A DNA stretch of 64,000 nt. Source: Ancylobacter gelatini (GTDB taxonomy: Bacteria; Pseudomonadota; Alphaproteobacteria; Rhizobiales; Xanthobacteraceae). Shown piece after piece: positions 16,514 to 24,567 of the stretch. How positions within the stretch are numbered: the first letter of the stretch is position 1; every line of letters begins with the position of its first letter. The notes under the pieces are model-generated. The model ran no database searches and was not told the DNA's origin. It saw only the letters and a list, made by a program, of their open reading frames with translations. The stretch covers positions 186,001-250,000 of the forward strand of contig NZ_JAKVIL010000006.1 in NCBI RefSeq assembly GCF_022601675.1, in the 5' to 3' direction. The position numbers and the translations under genes were made by a program.

Positions 16514-17347
16514 ATGATCAAGGACATTCTCGTCAGCCTGCGCAGTGGCGAGGGGCCGGACAGCACCGTGGACTATGCGGTGTCCGCCGCGGCGCGGCTT
16601 GGGGCTCATCTCACCGGCGTCGCGGTGAGCTATGAGATCGACGTTCCCCCGGTCTATACGGAGGCGTTCTCGACCGATTTCATCGAGGCGCAGCGCGCGG
16701 AAGGCAAGCGCCTGGCCGATCAGGCGGTTGCACGTTTCGGCGAGGCCACGCGCTCGCTGGAGATCACCGGAGAGGTGCGCACGATTGACGGCACCCCCGG
16801 CGGCGCCGCCGAGCAGATTGCCATCATGGCGCGGCTTTACGACCTCGCCATCGTGAGTCAGGCAGACCCGGACAATCTCGGCTCCGAGGAAGTGATCGCC
16901 GAGGCGGTGCTGTTCGATTCGGGCCGGCCGGTGCTTCTGGTGCCGCGCAACCAGTCCAAGCCGTTCTCGGCCAAGCGCATCATGGTGGCGTGGGACGGCG
17001 GGCGCGCGTCCGCGCGCGCGGTGGCGGAGGCCCGGCCGCTGCTCGAACACGCCGACTTTGTCGAGGCGGTGGTCGTCGATACCGGCCGCAACAAGCCGAA
17101 CGCCCTGCCGGGAGCGGACCTTGCCCGCCATCTGTCGCGCCATGACAAGAATGTCGAGCTGCGCCGGCTGGTGCCGACCGGAGATGAGGGCATCGTCGAT
17201 GTTCTGCTGAAGGAAGTGGCGGCACGCGACATCGACCTCGTGGTGATGGGCGGATACGGCCATTCGCGTCTGCGCGAGTTCGTGCTTGGCGGCGTGACGC
17301 GCGACATGCTCGACCGCATGACGGTGCCGCTGCTGCTGGCGCATTGA
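16514..17347 (+). CDS. Tandem-domain universal stress protein
   Basis: A 277-residue cytoplasmic UspA-family protein made of two USP domains (about residues 1-145 and 150-277). The second ends with a good ATP-binding signature, GGYGHSRLREFVLGGVTRDML, followed by MTVPLLLAH; the first lacks a clear GxGx9GS motif, so only one nucleotide site is likely. The AWDGGRASARAVAEARPLLEHAD segment marks the second domain start. ATG 16514 has GGGAGGAG upstream, ruling out the longer open frame. The FNR/FixK-like site suggests induction under low oxygen. A strong terminator follows. Confidence 0.9.
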   Translation: MIKDILVSLRSGEGPDSTVDYAVSAAARLGAHLTGVAVSYEIDVPPVYTEAFSTDFIEAQRAEGKRLADQAVARFGEATRSLEITGEVRTIDGTPGGAAEQIAIMARLYDLAIVSQADPDNLGSEEVIAEAVLFDSGRPVLLVPRNQSKPFSAKRIMVAWDGGRASARAVAEARPLLEHADFVEAVVVDTGRNKPNALPGADLARHLSRHDKNVELRRLVPTGDEGIVDVLLKEVAARDIDLVVMGGYGHSRLREFVLGGVTRDMLDRMTVPLLLAH

Positions 17348-17406
17348 GCGACCGCGGGGCGCCTCGCTCGGTGCCTCGCCTTTCATTCGGCGCCTGACGG
17401 CGCCTG

Positions 17407-17439
17407 AGGCCGGTCCGGAATGCCCGGGCCGGCCTTTTT
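17407..17439 (+). terminator. Rho-independent terminator after the universal stress gene
   Basis: AGGCCGG (17407-17413) pairs with CCGGCCT (17429-17435), extended partly inside, and is followed by TTTTT. It lies 60 bases past the stop of the universal stress gene. Confidence 0.85.
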
Positions 17440-17454
17440 CATGTCCGGCGTGGC

Positions 17455-17742
17455 TCAGCGGTCGCTATGCATCGGCTGTTTGCACTCCATGCCGACATAG
17501 CACTGCGACTGATCTTGCGTCTGGATCCAGGCCGGATAGGTCTCCTCGCCATAATCGCAATAGCGCTGGTCCGCGACATAGCGCTGATACACGTTCGGGC
17601 CGGTCGCGATCACCACGGCGCCCTGCTGCTGGACCATGGCGCGCGTGGCCGAACAGGTCATGTTCAGCGAGTTCGGCATGCCCTGGGCGAAGGCGGGAGC
17701 GGCGAGCAGGACGAAGGGAAGTGAAAGCAGTGCGGCACGCAT
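17455..17742 (-). CDS. Small secreted cysteine-containing protein, unknown function
   Basis: A 95-residue protein with a clear signal peptide (MRAALLSLPFVLLAAPAFAQ, cleavage near residue 20). The mature 75 residues hold four cysteines (MTCSATRAM, QRYCDYG, QCYVG, MECKQ), enough for two disulfides, and the hydrophobic stretch GAVVIATGPNVYQRYVAD. The fold is not assigned; similar short periplasmic proteins are common in Hyphomicrobiales. ATG 17742 has GAGGACC upstream and starts exactly at the signal peptide. Confidence 0.7.
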   Translation of the reverse strand: MRAALLSLPFVLLAAPAFAQGMPNSLNMTCSATRAMVQQQGAVVIATGPNVYQRYVADQRYCDYGEETYPAWIQTQDQSQCYVGMECKQPMHSDR

Positions 17743-17847
17743 GACAGGTCCTCGAAAACGCTTCGGTTGATGGGTGGGCGACGGCTTTTCAGCGAGGCGC
17801 CCACCGGCTGATGACATCAACTTACCATAGCCGACCTAGGGGAAGCT

Positions 17848-19302
17848 TCATTTGCGCGTGTCCGTTCCGCGCGGCGCGGGCCGAACGAACGAGGCCAGCG
17901 CCGCCGCCAGCGCGCCGCCGGCCAGCACCGCCACCACCAGTCGGATCGCCGAGAGCAACTCGGCCGGCGGGGCGAGGTGGGTCGAGGCGACGGGCGAGCC
18001 GCCCGCTCGCAACTGCCAGGACAGCAGCGCCGCCGCAACCGCGATGCCGAGGCTGGTGCCGATGTTCCGGGTGACGTTCATGACGCCGCCGGCCTCGCCG
18101 GTCTCGTCGCTGGTCGCGCTGCCCATGATGGCGTTGTTGTTGGGTGCAAAGAACAGCCCTTGTCCGACGCCGATCAGGGCGAGGGCGAGCGTGATCATCG
18201 CCACGCTGGCCTCGGGGCTCGCCAGAAGGCTGTGCAGCAGCATCAGCCCGGCCGCCGCCACCAGCATGCCGGCCGTGCACAAGGCGCGGTAGCCCATACG
18301 GTCCGACAGCGCGCCGCTGAGCGGGGCGAGCAAAGCGAGCGCAATCGGGATGGCGGTGAGGTAGAGCCCGGCGGCCAGCACATCCTGATGGAAGACGCGC
18401 TGATAGGCGAACGGCATCAGGAAGAAGAGCGCGAACAGAATGGCGTTGGCGAGCAGGCTCGCCGCGTTGCCGAGGCTGAAGGCCGGGCGCCGGAACAGCG
18501 CCAGCGACACCAGCGGCTCGCGCGTGCGGCCCTCATGCCAGACGAACAGGCCGAGAAGCAGGACCGCCGCGCCGGCGCTGGCGAGGATGGCCGGCGATGC
18601 CGGGCCCCAGGACCCGGCCTGGTTGACCGCCAGCATCAGCGCGCCGAGACCGGGCACCAGCAGCACCGCGCCGAAACCGTCGAACCGCCCCCGCCGTTCC
18701 GGCAGCGTGGTCACCGGCAGGACGAACCAGCTGATGGCCGCACCGATCAATCCGACCGGAACATTGACCCAGAACACCCAGCGCCAGTCCAGAGCGCTGA
18801 GGATGAGCCCGCCCAGTGTCGGCCCGGCGCACAGGCCGACCGCCTGCATCGCCGCCTGAATGCCCAGAGCCTTGCCGCGATTGGAATGGCTGGCGATCGA
18901 GACCACGATGGCGACGCTGTTCGCTGTGAGCATGGCCGAGCCGATCGACTGCAGGGCCCGCGCCGCGATAAGCGCTTCCAGCGAGGTCGCGAAGCCGCAC
19001 AGGCCGGAGCCAAGCACGAACACCAGAAAGCCGAACGTGTACAGCAGCTTGCGGCCATAAAGATCCGCAAGGCGCCCGAACAGTGGCAGCGTGGCGGCCG
19101 CCGTCACCAGATAGACCACCGCTACCCAGCTCACGACATCGACGGAACTGTCGAAACTCGCCTCCAGTGCCGGCAGCACCAGTTGCGTGATGCTGGCATC
19201 CAGCTGGCCCATGAAGGCCCCGATGCAGACTGTACCGACCACGATCCAGACATAGGACGGGCGATTCGCGATGGCCGGAAGCGGTTCAGGCTCGCGAAAC
19301 AC
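17848..19302 (-). CDS. MFS multidrug efflux transporter, DHA2 (EmrB/QacA-like) family
   Basis: A 484-residue inner-membrane drug:proton antiporter with 14 predicted helices, the DHA2 topology. Motifs are FMGQLDASITQLVLPAL in helix 1 (motif D1 region), GRLADLYGRKLLYTFGF (motif A, loop 2-3), ARALQSIGSAMLTANSVAIV (motif B-like) and GPTLGGLILSALDWRWVFWVNVPVG (motif C and the DHA2-specific end). No ATG is available upstream of helix 1; GTG 19302 (VFREPEP) has CGGAG 6 bases upstream and is chosen. Substrates cannot be predicted. No EmrA-like fusion partner is adjacent, so it probably pumps to the periplasm alone. Confidence 0.92.
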   Translation of the reverse strand: MFREPEPLPAIANRPSYVWIVVGTVCIGAFMGQLDASITQLVLPALEASFDSSVDVVSWVAVVYLVTAAATLPLFGRLADLYGRKLLYTFGFLVFVLGSGLCGFATSLEALIAARALQSIGSAMLTANSVAIVVSIASHSNRGKALGIQAAMQAVGLCAGPTLGGLILSALDWRWVFWVNVPVGLIGAAISWFVLPVTTLPERRGRFDGFGAVLLVPGLGALMLAVNQAGSWGPASPAILASAGAAVLLLGLFVWHEGRTREPLVSLALFRRPAFSLGNAASLLANAILFALFFLMPFAYQRVFHQDVLAAGLYLTAIPIALALLAPLSGALSDRMGYRALCTAGMLVAAAGLMLLHSLLASPEASVAMITLALALIGVGQGLFFAPNNNAIMGSATSDETGEAGGVMNVTRNIGTSLGIAVAAALLSWQLRAGGSPVASTHLAPPAELLSAIRLVVAVLAGGALAAALASFVRPAPRGTDTRK

Positions 19303-19394
19303 GGCGGACTCCGGCTGAAGCGTGGGCGGCAAGATAGCGGGCCGGAAGTCTAGCGGGCGGGATCGGCGGTGGCCAGATGCGGCGTGGGAAGCGG

Positions 19395-20441
19395 CTAGCG
19401 CGCGTTCGGATTTGGCACGCTGCCGCGCTCGGCCTTCAGCCGGGCGATCTCGGCCCGAATCGGGCCAAACGGGCCGAAACGGTGCTGCGCCTGGGGAAAG
19501 CCGTCGGCATAGGGGCCGTAGGGCGTGTCGACCGGTTTCAGCAGCAGATCGGGGAAATCCGCGTCGAGATTCGCCATCGCCGGGCGCGGCTGGGCGAGCA
19601 CATGGGCGGCGACATCCCAAGCCTCCTCCGGCGGCAGTGTCGGCAGCACCCAGGAGGTGCCGTTCGGCATGTTGTCATGGACGAAGTTCGCGAGCGTGAT
19701 CAGGCGAGCGAGGCCGGCGCCGTCGTTGAAACTGTCGGGGCCCCAGAGCGGGGGAACGGCATAGCCCCGCTGCGGCAGCGCCTCGTTGCGGCGCACGCCG
19801 AGCCCGTCGCGGCGATGGCAATCCGCGCAATGCTGCTGATAGAGCGGCGCGCCGCGTGCCGGGTCGGCCGCGCGGGCGAGTTCCGGCATGTTGCCCGCAC
19901 CACCCCCTGCAATCGCTTCATCGGCCGGGATATGGGCGGAGAGCACGTCGAGATAGGCAAGGATGGCCTGCATGGGCCGGGCATCGGCCGGCATGGGGCG
20001 CCCGTTCATGCTGCGCCTCATGCACTGGTTCACCCGGTCGAACAGCGAGGCGACCTCGCCGCTGCGCGTGCTGTAGGCCGGATAATCCGCCGAGGCGGCG
20101 ACCAGCGGCAGGCCGAATTTCTTGAGCCCGGCGGCAAGATGGCAATTGGCGCAGGCGAGATTATTGCCGGCGTAGCGCGCCTGCGGGTCGCCGACGGCGG
20201 GGCCGACATGGGCATAGGTCGCTTCGATCACCGAGCGCCCGTAGCGCGCCAATCGGCCAAACGCGTCATCCGGCAGCTCGTCGAAGGCGGGAACATCCCA
20301 GACGACGACCTTTTCCGGAGCGTCCGACGCGATGGGCTGTGCAAGCAGCGTGAGCGGGAGAGCCAGAAGCGCGACGGCAAGGGCGAGGCTAGCCAATGTA
20401 AGCGCGGTGCTTGGAAGGCTGGCGCGGGAGCGGGTGGACAT
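19395..20441 (-). CDS. TsdA-like dihaem cytochrome c (thiosulfate dehydrogenase family)
   Basis: A periplasmic c-type cytochrome, 348 residues, with a long hydrophobic signal (TLASLALAVALLALPLTLL) and two haem sites: CANCH (about residue 108) and CADCH (about 220). The segment RVNQCMRRSMNGRPMP matches the TsdA feature in which a Cys is the distal ligand of haem 1. LWGPDSFNDGAGLARL and NMPNGTSW, supplying the haem 2 region, also fit TsdA. TsdA oxidises thiosulfate to tetrathionate (or the reverse) in the periplasm. Function is inferred from these family residues. Start 20441 is chosen as nearest the signal; 20465 is possible. Confidence 0.82.
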   Translation of the reverse strand: MSTRSRASLPSTALTLASLALAVALLALPLTLLAQPIASDAPEKVVVWDVPAFDELPDDAFGRLARYGRSVIEATYAHVGPAVGDPQARYAGNNLACANCHLAAGLKKFGLPLVAASADYPAYSTRSGEVASLFDRVNQCMRRSMNGRPMPADARPMQAILAYLDVLSAHIPADEAIAGGGAGNMPELARAADPARGAPLYQQHCADCHRRDGLGVRRNEALPQRGYAVPPLWGPDSFNDGAGLARLITLANFVHDNMPNGTSWVLPTLPPEEAWDVAAHVLAQPRPAMANLDADFPDLLLKPVDTPYGPYADGFPQAQHRFGPFGPIRAEIARLKAERGSVPNPNAR

Positions 20442-20647
20442 GAGGGGCGGTCCGCGCGAACGCATGCCTGCACGGGGCCGGATATCAGCGCGCCGTACCT
20501 CCCGGACCGGCGTCGCGGCGGTGCCGAGGGACCTGCATCATGCTTTGGAACGATTCAAGGCGCCATGCGGACATCGCGCGAATTATGGGGAGATTCCGGC
20601 ATGGGAAGGGGAGCCGGCGCTGCGCGCCAAGGCTCCCGGATCTTTTC

Positions 20648-20724
20648 TGGTACAGCTGGGTGGGCTCGAACCACCGACCTCCGGTTCCACAGACCGGCGC
20701 TCTAACCAACTGAGCTACAGCTGC
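20648..20724 (-). tRNA. tRNA-His (anticodon GTG)
   Basis: A 77-base cloverleaf: acceptor GCAGCTG with CAGCTGT (G1 pairs with U72), D stem GCTC/GAGC, anticodon stem CCGGT/ACCGG with loop CTGTGGA giving anticodon GTG, T stem GGTGG/CCACC with TTCGAGC loop, discriminator A73 and encoded CCA (20648-20650). The base before position 1 is T, so no G-1 is encoded. This A73, G-1-less form is known from alphaproteobacterial tRNA-His. Confidence 0.95.
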
Positions 20725-20904
20725 ATGCCAGAACGGCGCGGAACCTACTCGGGGAGTTCACGCTTTGCAAGGCCGCCGCCGCGCGCAGATGCGGGTAGTG
20801 GAAAACATCCCCAGCGGCCGCCGCCAGCTCTGCGATTATGGCATGCTTCCTGTATGCAATGGGGCGAGGGACAACGCGTCCCGCCGGGTTCAGAGGAGCC
20901 GTGC

Positions 20905-21111
20905 GTGAGCGAAGTGATACCGACGGAAGGGCCGGATACGCGGCTCGCGACCCATCTCGACGCCACTCTCGACCTGCTGGCATTGCCGGTCGAGCCGGAA
21001 CTGCGCGAGCGGGTGCTCATGCACTTCACCATTGCCGCGCAAATGGGCGATCTGGTGATGAGCTTCCCGATGTCCGACGAGGCGGAGCCCGCTCCGGTCT
21101 ATGTGCCATGA
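20905..21111 (+). CDS. atzG: AtzG-like small subunit (DUF4089)
   Basis: A 68-residue acidic protein of the DUF4089/AtzG group: LDLLALPVEPELRERVLMHFTIAAQMGDLVMSFP followed by DEAEPAPVYVP, the family's conserved end. In cyanuric-acid catabolism AtzG is a small subunit that stabilises the amidase AtzE, much as GatC does for GatA. GTG 20905 has AGAGGAG 6 bases upstream. Its stop overlaps the ATG of the amidase gene by 4 bases (ATGA), which implies translational coupling and a shared complex. Confidence 0.85.
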   Translation: MSEVIPTEGPDTRLATHLDATLDLLALPVEPELRERVLMHFTIAAQMGDLVMSFPMSDEAEPAPVYVP

Positions 21112-22544
21112 GCGCGGACACAACCAAGACGGACGCCGTCAGCCTCGATGCGAACGACCTTGCTGCCGGGCCGGCGCTGACGATCGCCGCCGCCGTGCGC
21201 GGTGGCGAGGTTTCGGCCCGCGCCATCGTCGAGGCAACGCTGGAGCGGATCGCGCAGGCTGATCCGCTGCTTACCGCCTTCACCCATGTCGCCTCCGAGC
21301 GCGCCCGCACCCGCGCCGACGCGCTGGACGCCGCCCGCGCGAAGGGCGAGGCGCTGGGCCCGCTGGCCGGCGTGCCCTTCGCGGTGAAGAACCTGTTCGA
21401 CCTTGCGGGCGTCGTCACCGTCGCCGGCTCCAAGATCAATCGCGACCATGCCCCCGCCAGTCGCGACGCGGCGCTGGTGGAGCGGCTGGAGGCGGCCGGG
21501 GCGATCTGTGTGGGTGCGCTGAACATGGGCGAATATGCCTATGATTTCACCGGCGAAAACGCCCATGACGGCGATTCCCGCAATCCGCACGACCTCGCCC
21601 ATATGTCCGGCGGCTCGTCCGGCGGTTCGGGGGCGGCGGTCGGCGGCAAGCTGGTGCCGCTCGCGCTTGGCTCGGATACCAATGGCTCGATCCGCGTGCC
21701 GTCCTCCTTCAGCGGCATTTTCGGGCTGAAGCCGACCTATGGCCGGCTCTCGCGCGCCCGCACCTTTCCTTTCGTCGCGAGCTTCGACCATCTCGGTCCG
21801 TTCGCCCGCAATGTCGCCGATCTGGCGAGCGCCTATGATGCGATGCTGGGCCATGACCGCGATGACGAGGCCATGCCCGACATCCCGGCAAGCCCGACCT
21901 TGCCGGAGCTGCCGCGCGGTGCCGACGGCCTGCGGGTGGCGGTGCTCGGAGGCTGGTTCGCGAAGGCGGGCATGCCGCAGGCCTTCGCGGCGGTGGCGCG
22001 CGCGGCGAAGGTGCTGGGCGCCGTCGATACGGTGGAACTGCCGGAGGTCGAGCGGGCGCGGGCCAGCGCCTTCATCATCTCCATGGCCGAAGGTTCGTCG
22101 CTGCACATCGACCGGCTGCGCGAGCGGGGACCGGATTTCGACCCGGCGGTGCGCGAGCGGCTGCTGGCGGGCGCGGCCTTGCCCGGACACTGGATCGTCA
22201 AGGCACAGAAGTTCCGCCGCTGGTTCCACGCCCGCGCGCTGGAGCTGTTCGCGCAGTATGACGTGCTGATTGCCCCGGCGACCCCGGTGCCGGCGCCGTT
22301 GAGCGGACAGAAGACCTTCGTGCTCGACGGCAAGGAGATGCTGGTGCGGCCGAATATCGGCATCTACACCCAGCCGATTTCCTTCATCGGCCTGCCGGTC
22401 GCCGCCGTGCCGATCCCGAGCGGGGACCCGCTCCCGATCGCGGTGCAGCTTATCGCGGCGCCGTGGCGGGAGGATATCGCCCTGCGGGCAGCCGCCGCGC
22501 TGGAGGCAGCAGGTATCGCCTATGCGCCCGAGCCGGTGCTCTGA
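21108..22544 (+). CDS. atzE: AtzE-family amidase (1-carboxybiuret hydrolase-like)
   Basis: An amidase-signature enzyme, 478 residues. The Ser-cisSer-Lys triad is visible: Lys in FAVKNLFDLAG (about residue 91), and two serines in the GGSSGGSGAAV block (about residues 167-176), followed by GSDTNGSIRVPSSFSGIFGLKPTYGR. AtzE with AtzG converts 1-carboxybiuret to allophanate precursors in cyanuric-acid breakdown; homologues without the other atz genes are widespread, and may process related ureido compounds. No cyanuric acid hydrolase or allophanate hydrolase gene is adjacent, so substrate assignment is tentative. The start ATG overlaps the atzG stop. Confidence 0.88.
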   Translation: MSADTTKTDAVSLDANDLAAGPALTIAAAVRGGEVSARAIVEATLERIAQADPLLTAFTHVASERARTRADALDAARAKGEALGPLAGVPFAVKNLFDLAGVVTVAGSKINRDHAPASRDAALVERLEAAGAICVGALNMGEYAYDFTGENAHDGDSRNPHDLAHMSGGSSGGSGAAVGGKLVPLALGSDTNGSIRVPSSFSGIFGLKPTYGRLSRARTFPFVASFDHLGPFARNVADLASAYDAMLGHDRDDEAMPDIPASPTLPELPRGADGLRVAVLGGWFAKAGMPQAFAAVARAAKVLGAVDTVELPEVERARASAFIISMAEGSSLHIDRLRERGPDFDPAVRERLLAGAALPGHWIVKAQKFRRWFHARALELFAQYDVLIAPATPVPAPLSGQKTFVLDGKEMLVRPNIGIYTQPISFIGLPVAAVPIPSGDPLPIAVQLIAAPWREDIALRAAAALEAAGIAYAPEPVL

Positions 22545-22550
22545 GGGTGG

Positions 22551-23324
22551 TCAGTCGCGACGGAACACGAGGTTGCCGATGAAGCCGACCATCAACGCGC
22601 CGAGGGCGGTGACGATCCCGTAAAGCCAGGCGTGGTCCTGCGCGGCGGTCGCCACCGCCTGCTCGAAATCGACCTTCGCGACATCGAGCGTCGTGGCGCC
22701 GCGCTTCAGCATGTCGCCGTTCGCGAACAGCTTGACCACCACATCGTAGCGCCCGACCGGGGCGATGCCGGGCAGCGGGATGGCGGCTCGAAACACGCGC
22801 GGGGCAAGGAATTCCACAGCGTCGGTGCGCTCCAGATAGAGGCCCTGCGTCTGCTTCACCCGCAGGAAGGCCTGCCGGAACGGGTCGCCGGGCACGACGT
22901 CAGCGTAATCGGTGCCGAGGCGTTGCAGCAGGCGGTTCTGCGCGAAGCCGGCCTGTTCCTGCCGCAAGATGTCGGGTGCCGCGATCTGCGCTGGCGGCCG
23001 GTTGCTGAGCACGGCGAGATAGGAGGGGGCGGCGACGAAGGTGCGGCTGTCGCCATTGGTCCACAGGCCGAAGCGCCGTTCCTTGCGCCAGGTGACGAAG
23101 CTCTCATTGGGCCCGCGCGCCGATATCACCACGTCATAGGTCACATCGGTCGGCGCATCGGCGCCCGGCTCGATCACGCCGAACAGCACGATACTGTCGC
23201 CGGTGAAGCTGGAGGTGATGGTGACGCGCGGCTTGGAAAGCGACAGGACAAGCTCGGTCGCGCCCGCCGGGCCGGCGGCAAGCAGCAGCGCGAGGACGAG
23301 CAGGCGGGCGAGGGGGGCGATCAT
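22551..23324 (-). CDS. Alph_Pro_TM family protein (TIGR02186-like)
   Basis: A 257-residue envelope protein with a signal peptide (MIAPLARLLVLALLLAAGPAGA), a mostly beta-rich periplasmic region (SKPRVTITSSFTGDSIVLFG... VGRYDVVVKLF) and a C-terminal membrane helix (AWLYGIVTALGALMVGFIGNLVF) ending in RRD. This matches the alphaproteobacterial family TIGR02186/Alph_Pro_TM, which has no defined role. It is translationally coupled to the TSUP permease gene (ATGA overlap at 23321-23324), as homologues often are, so it is probably an accessory part of that exporter. Confidence 0.82.
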   Translation of the reverse strand: MIAPLARLLVLALLLAAGPAGATELVLSLSKPRVTITSSFTGDSIVLFGVIEPGADAPTDVTYDVVISARGPNESFVTWRKERRFGLWTNGDSRTFVAAPSYLAVLSNRPPAQIAAPDILRQEQAGFAQNRLLQRLGTDYADVVPGDPFRQAFLRVKQTQGLYLERTDAVEFLAPRVFRAAIPLPGIAPVGRYDVVVKLFANGDMLKRGATTLDVAKVDFEQAVATAAQDHAWLYGIVTALGALMVGFIGNLVFRRD

Positions 23325-24247
23325 CGCGCGCCCTCGTTGATGGTGACGGCATAGAGATCCGCCGGGCGGGCGATCTGGTCGACCGCGACGCGGATGCCGA
23401 CGGCGAGCACCAGAAGGCCGAGCAGCAGGCGCAGATTCTCCGCCTTCATCGACTGCCCGGCCCGCGCGCCGAACTGCGCCCCGATGGTGCCGCCGATCAT
23501 CAGCACCAAACCGAGCACCGCATCCACGGTCTGGTTGAGCACGGCGTGCATCACGATGGCGGCGACCATGGTGACGAGGGTGAGCAGCAGCGAGGTGGCG
23601 ACCGAGGTCAGCGTTGGCACGCGCAGCAGATAGATCAGCGCCGGCACCAGGATGAAGCCGCCGCCAATACCCATCAGCGCGCCGAGAAAGCCGATAGCAA
23701 AGCCGATCGTCACCACGGGGATGATCGAGACATAGATGCGCGACTGGCGGAAGCGCATCTTGAACGGCATGCGCAGGAACCACGGATGCGCCCCCGGCCG
23801 CCGCACCTGCACGGCCTGCCCGCGCCAGTTGCGGATGAGCGCGCGCAGGCTCTCGATCACCATCAGCGAGCCGATGGCGCCGAGCAGCGTGATGTAGGAA
23901 ACCGCGATCACCAGATCGAGCTGGCCGTAGCGGCGCAGCACCATGAACACGACCACGCCGGCCAATGTGCCGGTGAGGCCTCCCGAGAGCAGGACGAGGC
24001 CGAGCTGGACGTCCACCAGTTTGCGCCGGAGATAGTTCAGCGTGCCGGAAAAGGACGAGGCCGCCATGTGGGTGGACACGCTGGCCACCGCCACGGCCGG
24101 GGAGACGCCGAGAAAGATCAGCAGCGGCGTCATGAGGAAGCCGCCGCCGACCCCGAACATGCCGGAGATGAACCCGACGGCGATGCCGAGCGCCAGGAGG
24201 GTGAAGATGTTCACCGGAAGTTCGGCGATCGGCAGATAGATCGTCAC
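23321..24247 (-). CDS. TSUP (TauE/SafE) family anion permease
   Basis: A 308-residue inner-membrane protein with 8 or so helices. The duplicated TSUP signature is visible as GFISGMFGVGGGFLMTPLLIFLG near the N-terminus and GFLGALMGIGGGFILVPALIY in the second half. Family members export or import sulfite, sulfoacetate or other organosulfur anions. The start is GTG 24247. With the coupled Alph_Pro_TM gene and a TsdA-like cytochrome 3 kb away, a role in sulfur-oxyanion handling is plausible but not shown. Confidence 0.88.
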   Translation of the reverse strand: MTIYLPIAELPVNIFTLLALGIAVGFISGMFGVGGGFLMTPLLIFLGVSPAVAVASVSTHMAASSFSGTLNYLRRKLVDVQLGLVLLSGGLTGTLAGVVVFMVLRRYGQLDLVIAVSYITLLGAIGSLMVIESLRALIRNWRGQAVQVRRPGAHPWFLRMPFKMRFRQSRIYVSIIPVVTIGFAIGFLGALMGIGGGFILVPALIYLLRVPTLTSVATSLLLTLVTMVAAIVMHAVLNQTVDAVLGLVLMIGGTIGAQFGARAGQSMKAENLRLLLGLLVLAVGIRVAVDQIARPADLYAVTINEGAR

Positions 24248-24567
24248 GCCAGATGATTCCCGTCCGCAGGGGATAGATGCCCCCGCTTAGCAGGATTTCG
24301 CTAACAGGGCATGATTGCGCGTCACGCGTCGACCGATCCGCAGGGCTGGCTGGCGGGCTCTGGTATTAGGAATAAGGTGTGAAATTATAACGTATGGTGC
24401 GTTCCTCGGAGTAGCATTGTACTATGGCGAGCAATCGCAAAATTTTTCAAATACATATCATGTATTCGTTAGATAGGTCATTGAAACTGACTTAACGTAA
24501 ATTTCCATCGTGCTAGCGTGCCGCCCGTTAACGAGCCCGTTCGAGGTTCGAGTTCTGGGAGGACTAC
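24248..24567. other. AT-rich intergenic region upstream of the sorbosone dehydrogenase gene
   Basis: The 320 bases between divergent genes hold an AT-rich block (about 24365-24520), unusual in this GC-rich sequence, that probably contains promoters for both. It includes the palindrome at 24450-24466. No ORF or RNA is recognised. Confidence 0.55.
24450..24466. promoter_or_regulatory. Palindromic operator candidate AATACAT-N3-ATGTATT
   Basis: AATACAT (24450-24456) and ATGTATT (24460-24466) are perfect inverted arms around ATC, in the AT-rich region about 100 bases before the dehydrogenase gene. The arrangement fits a dimeric regulator; the regulator is unknown. Confidence 0.45.

Noticed and set aside
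20838-21107. A possible N-terminal extension of the AtzE-type amidase
   Set aside because: This stretch is out of frame with, and overlaps, the AtzG gene; the amidase homology starts after 21108.
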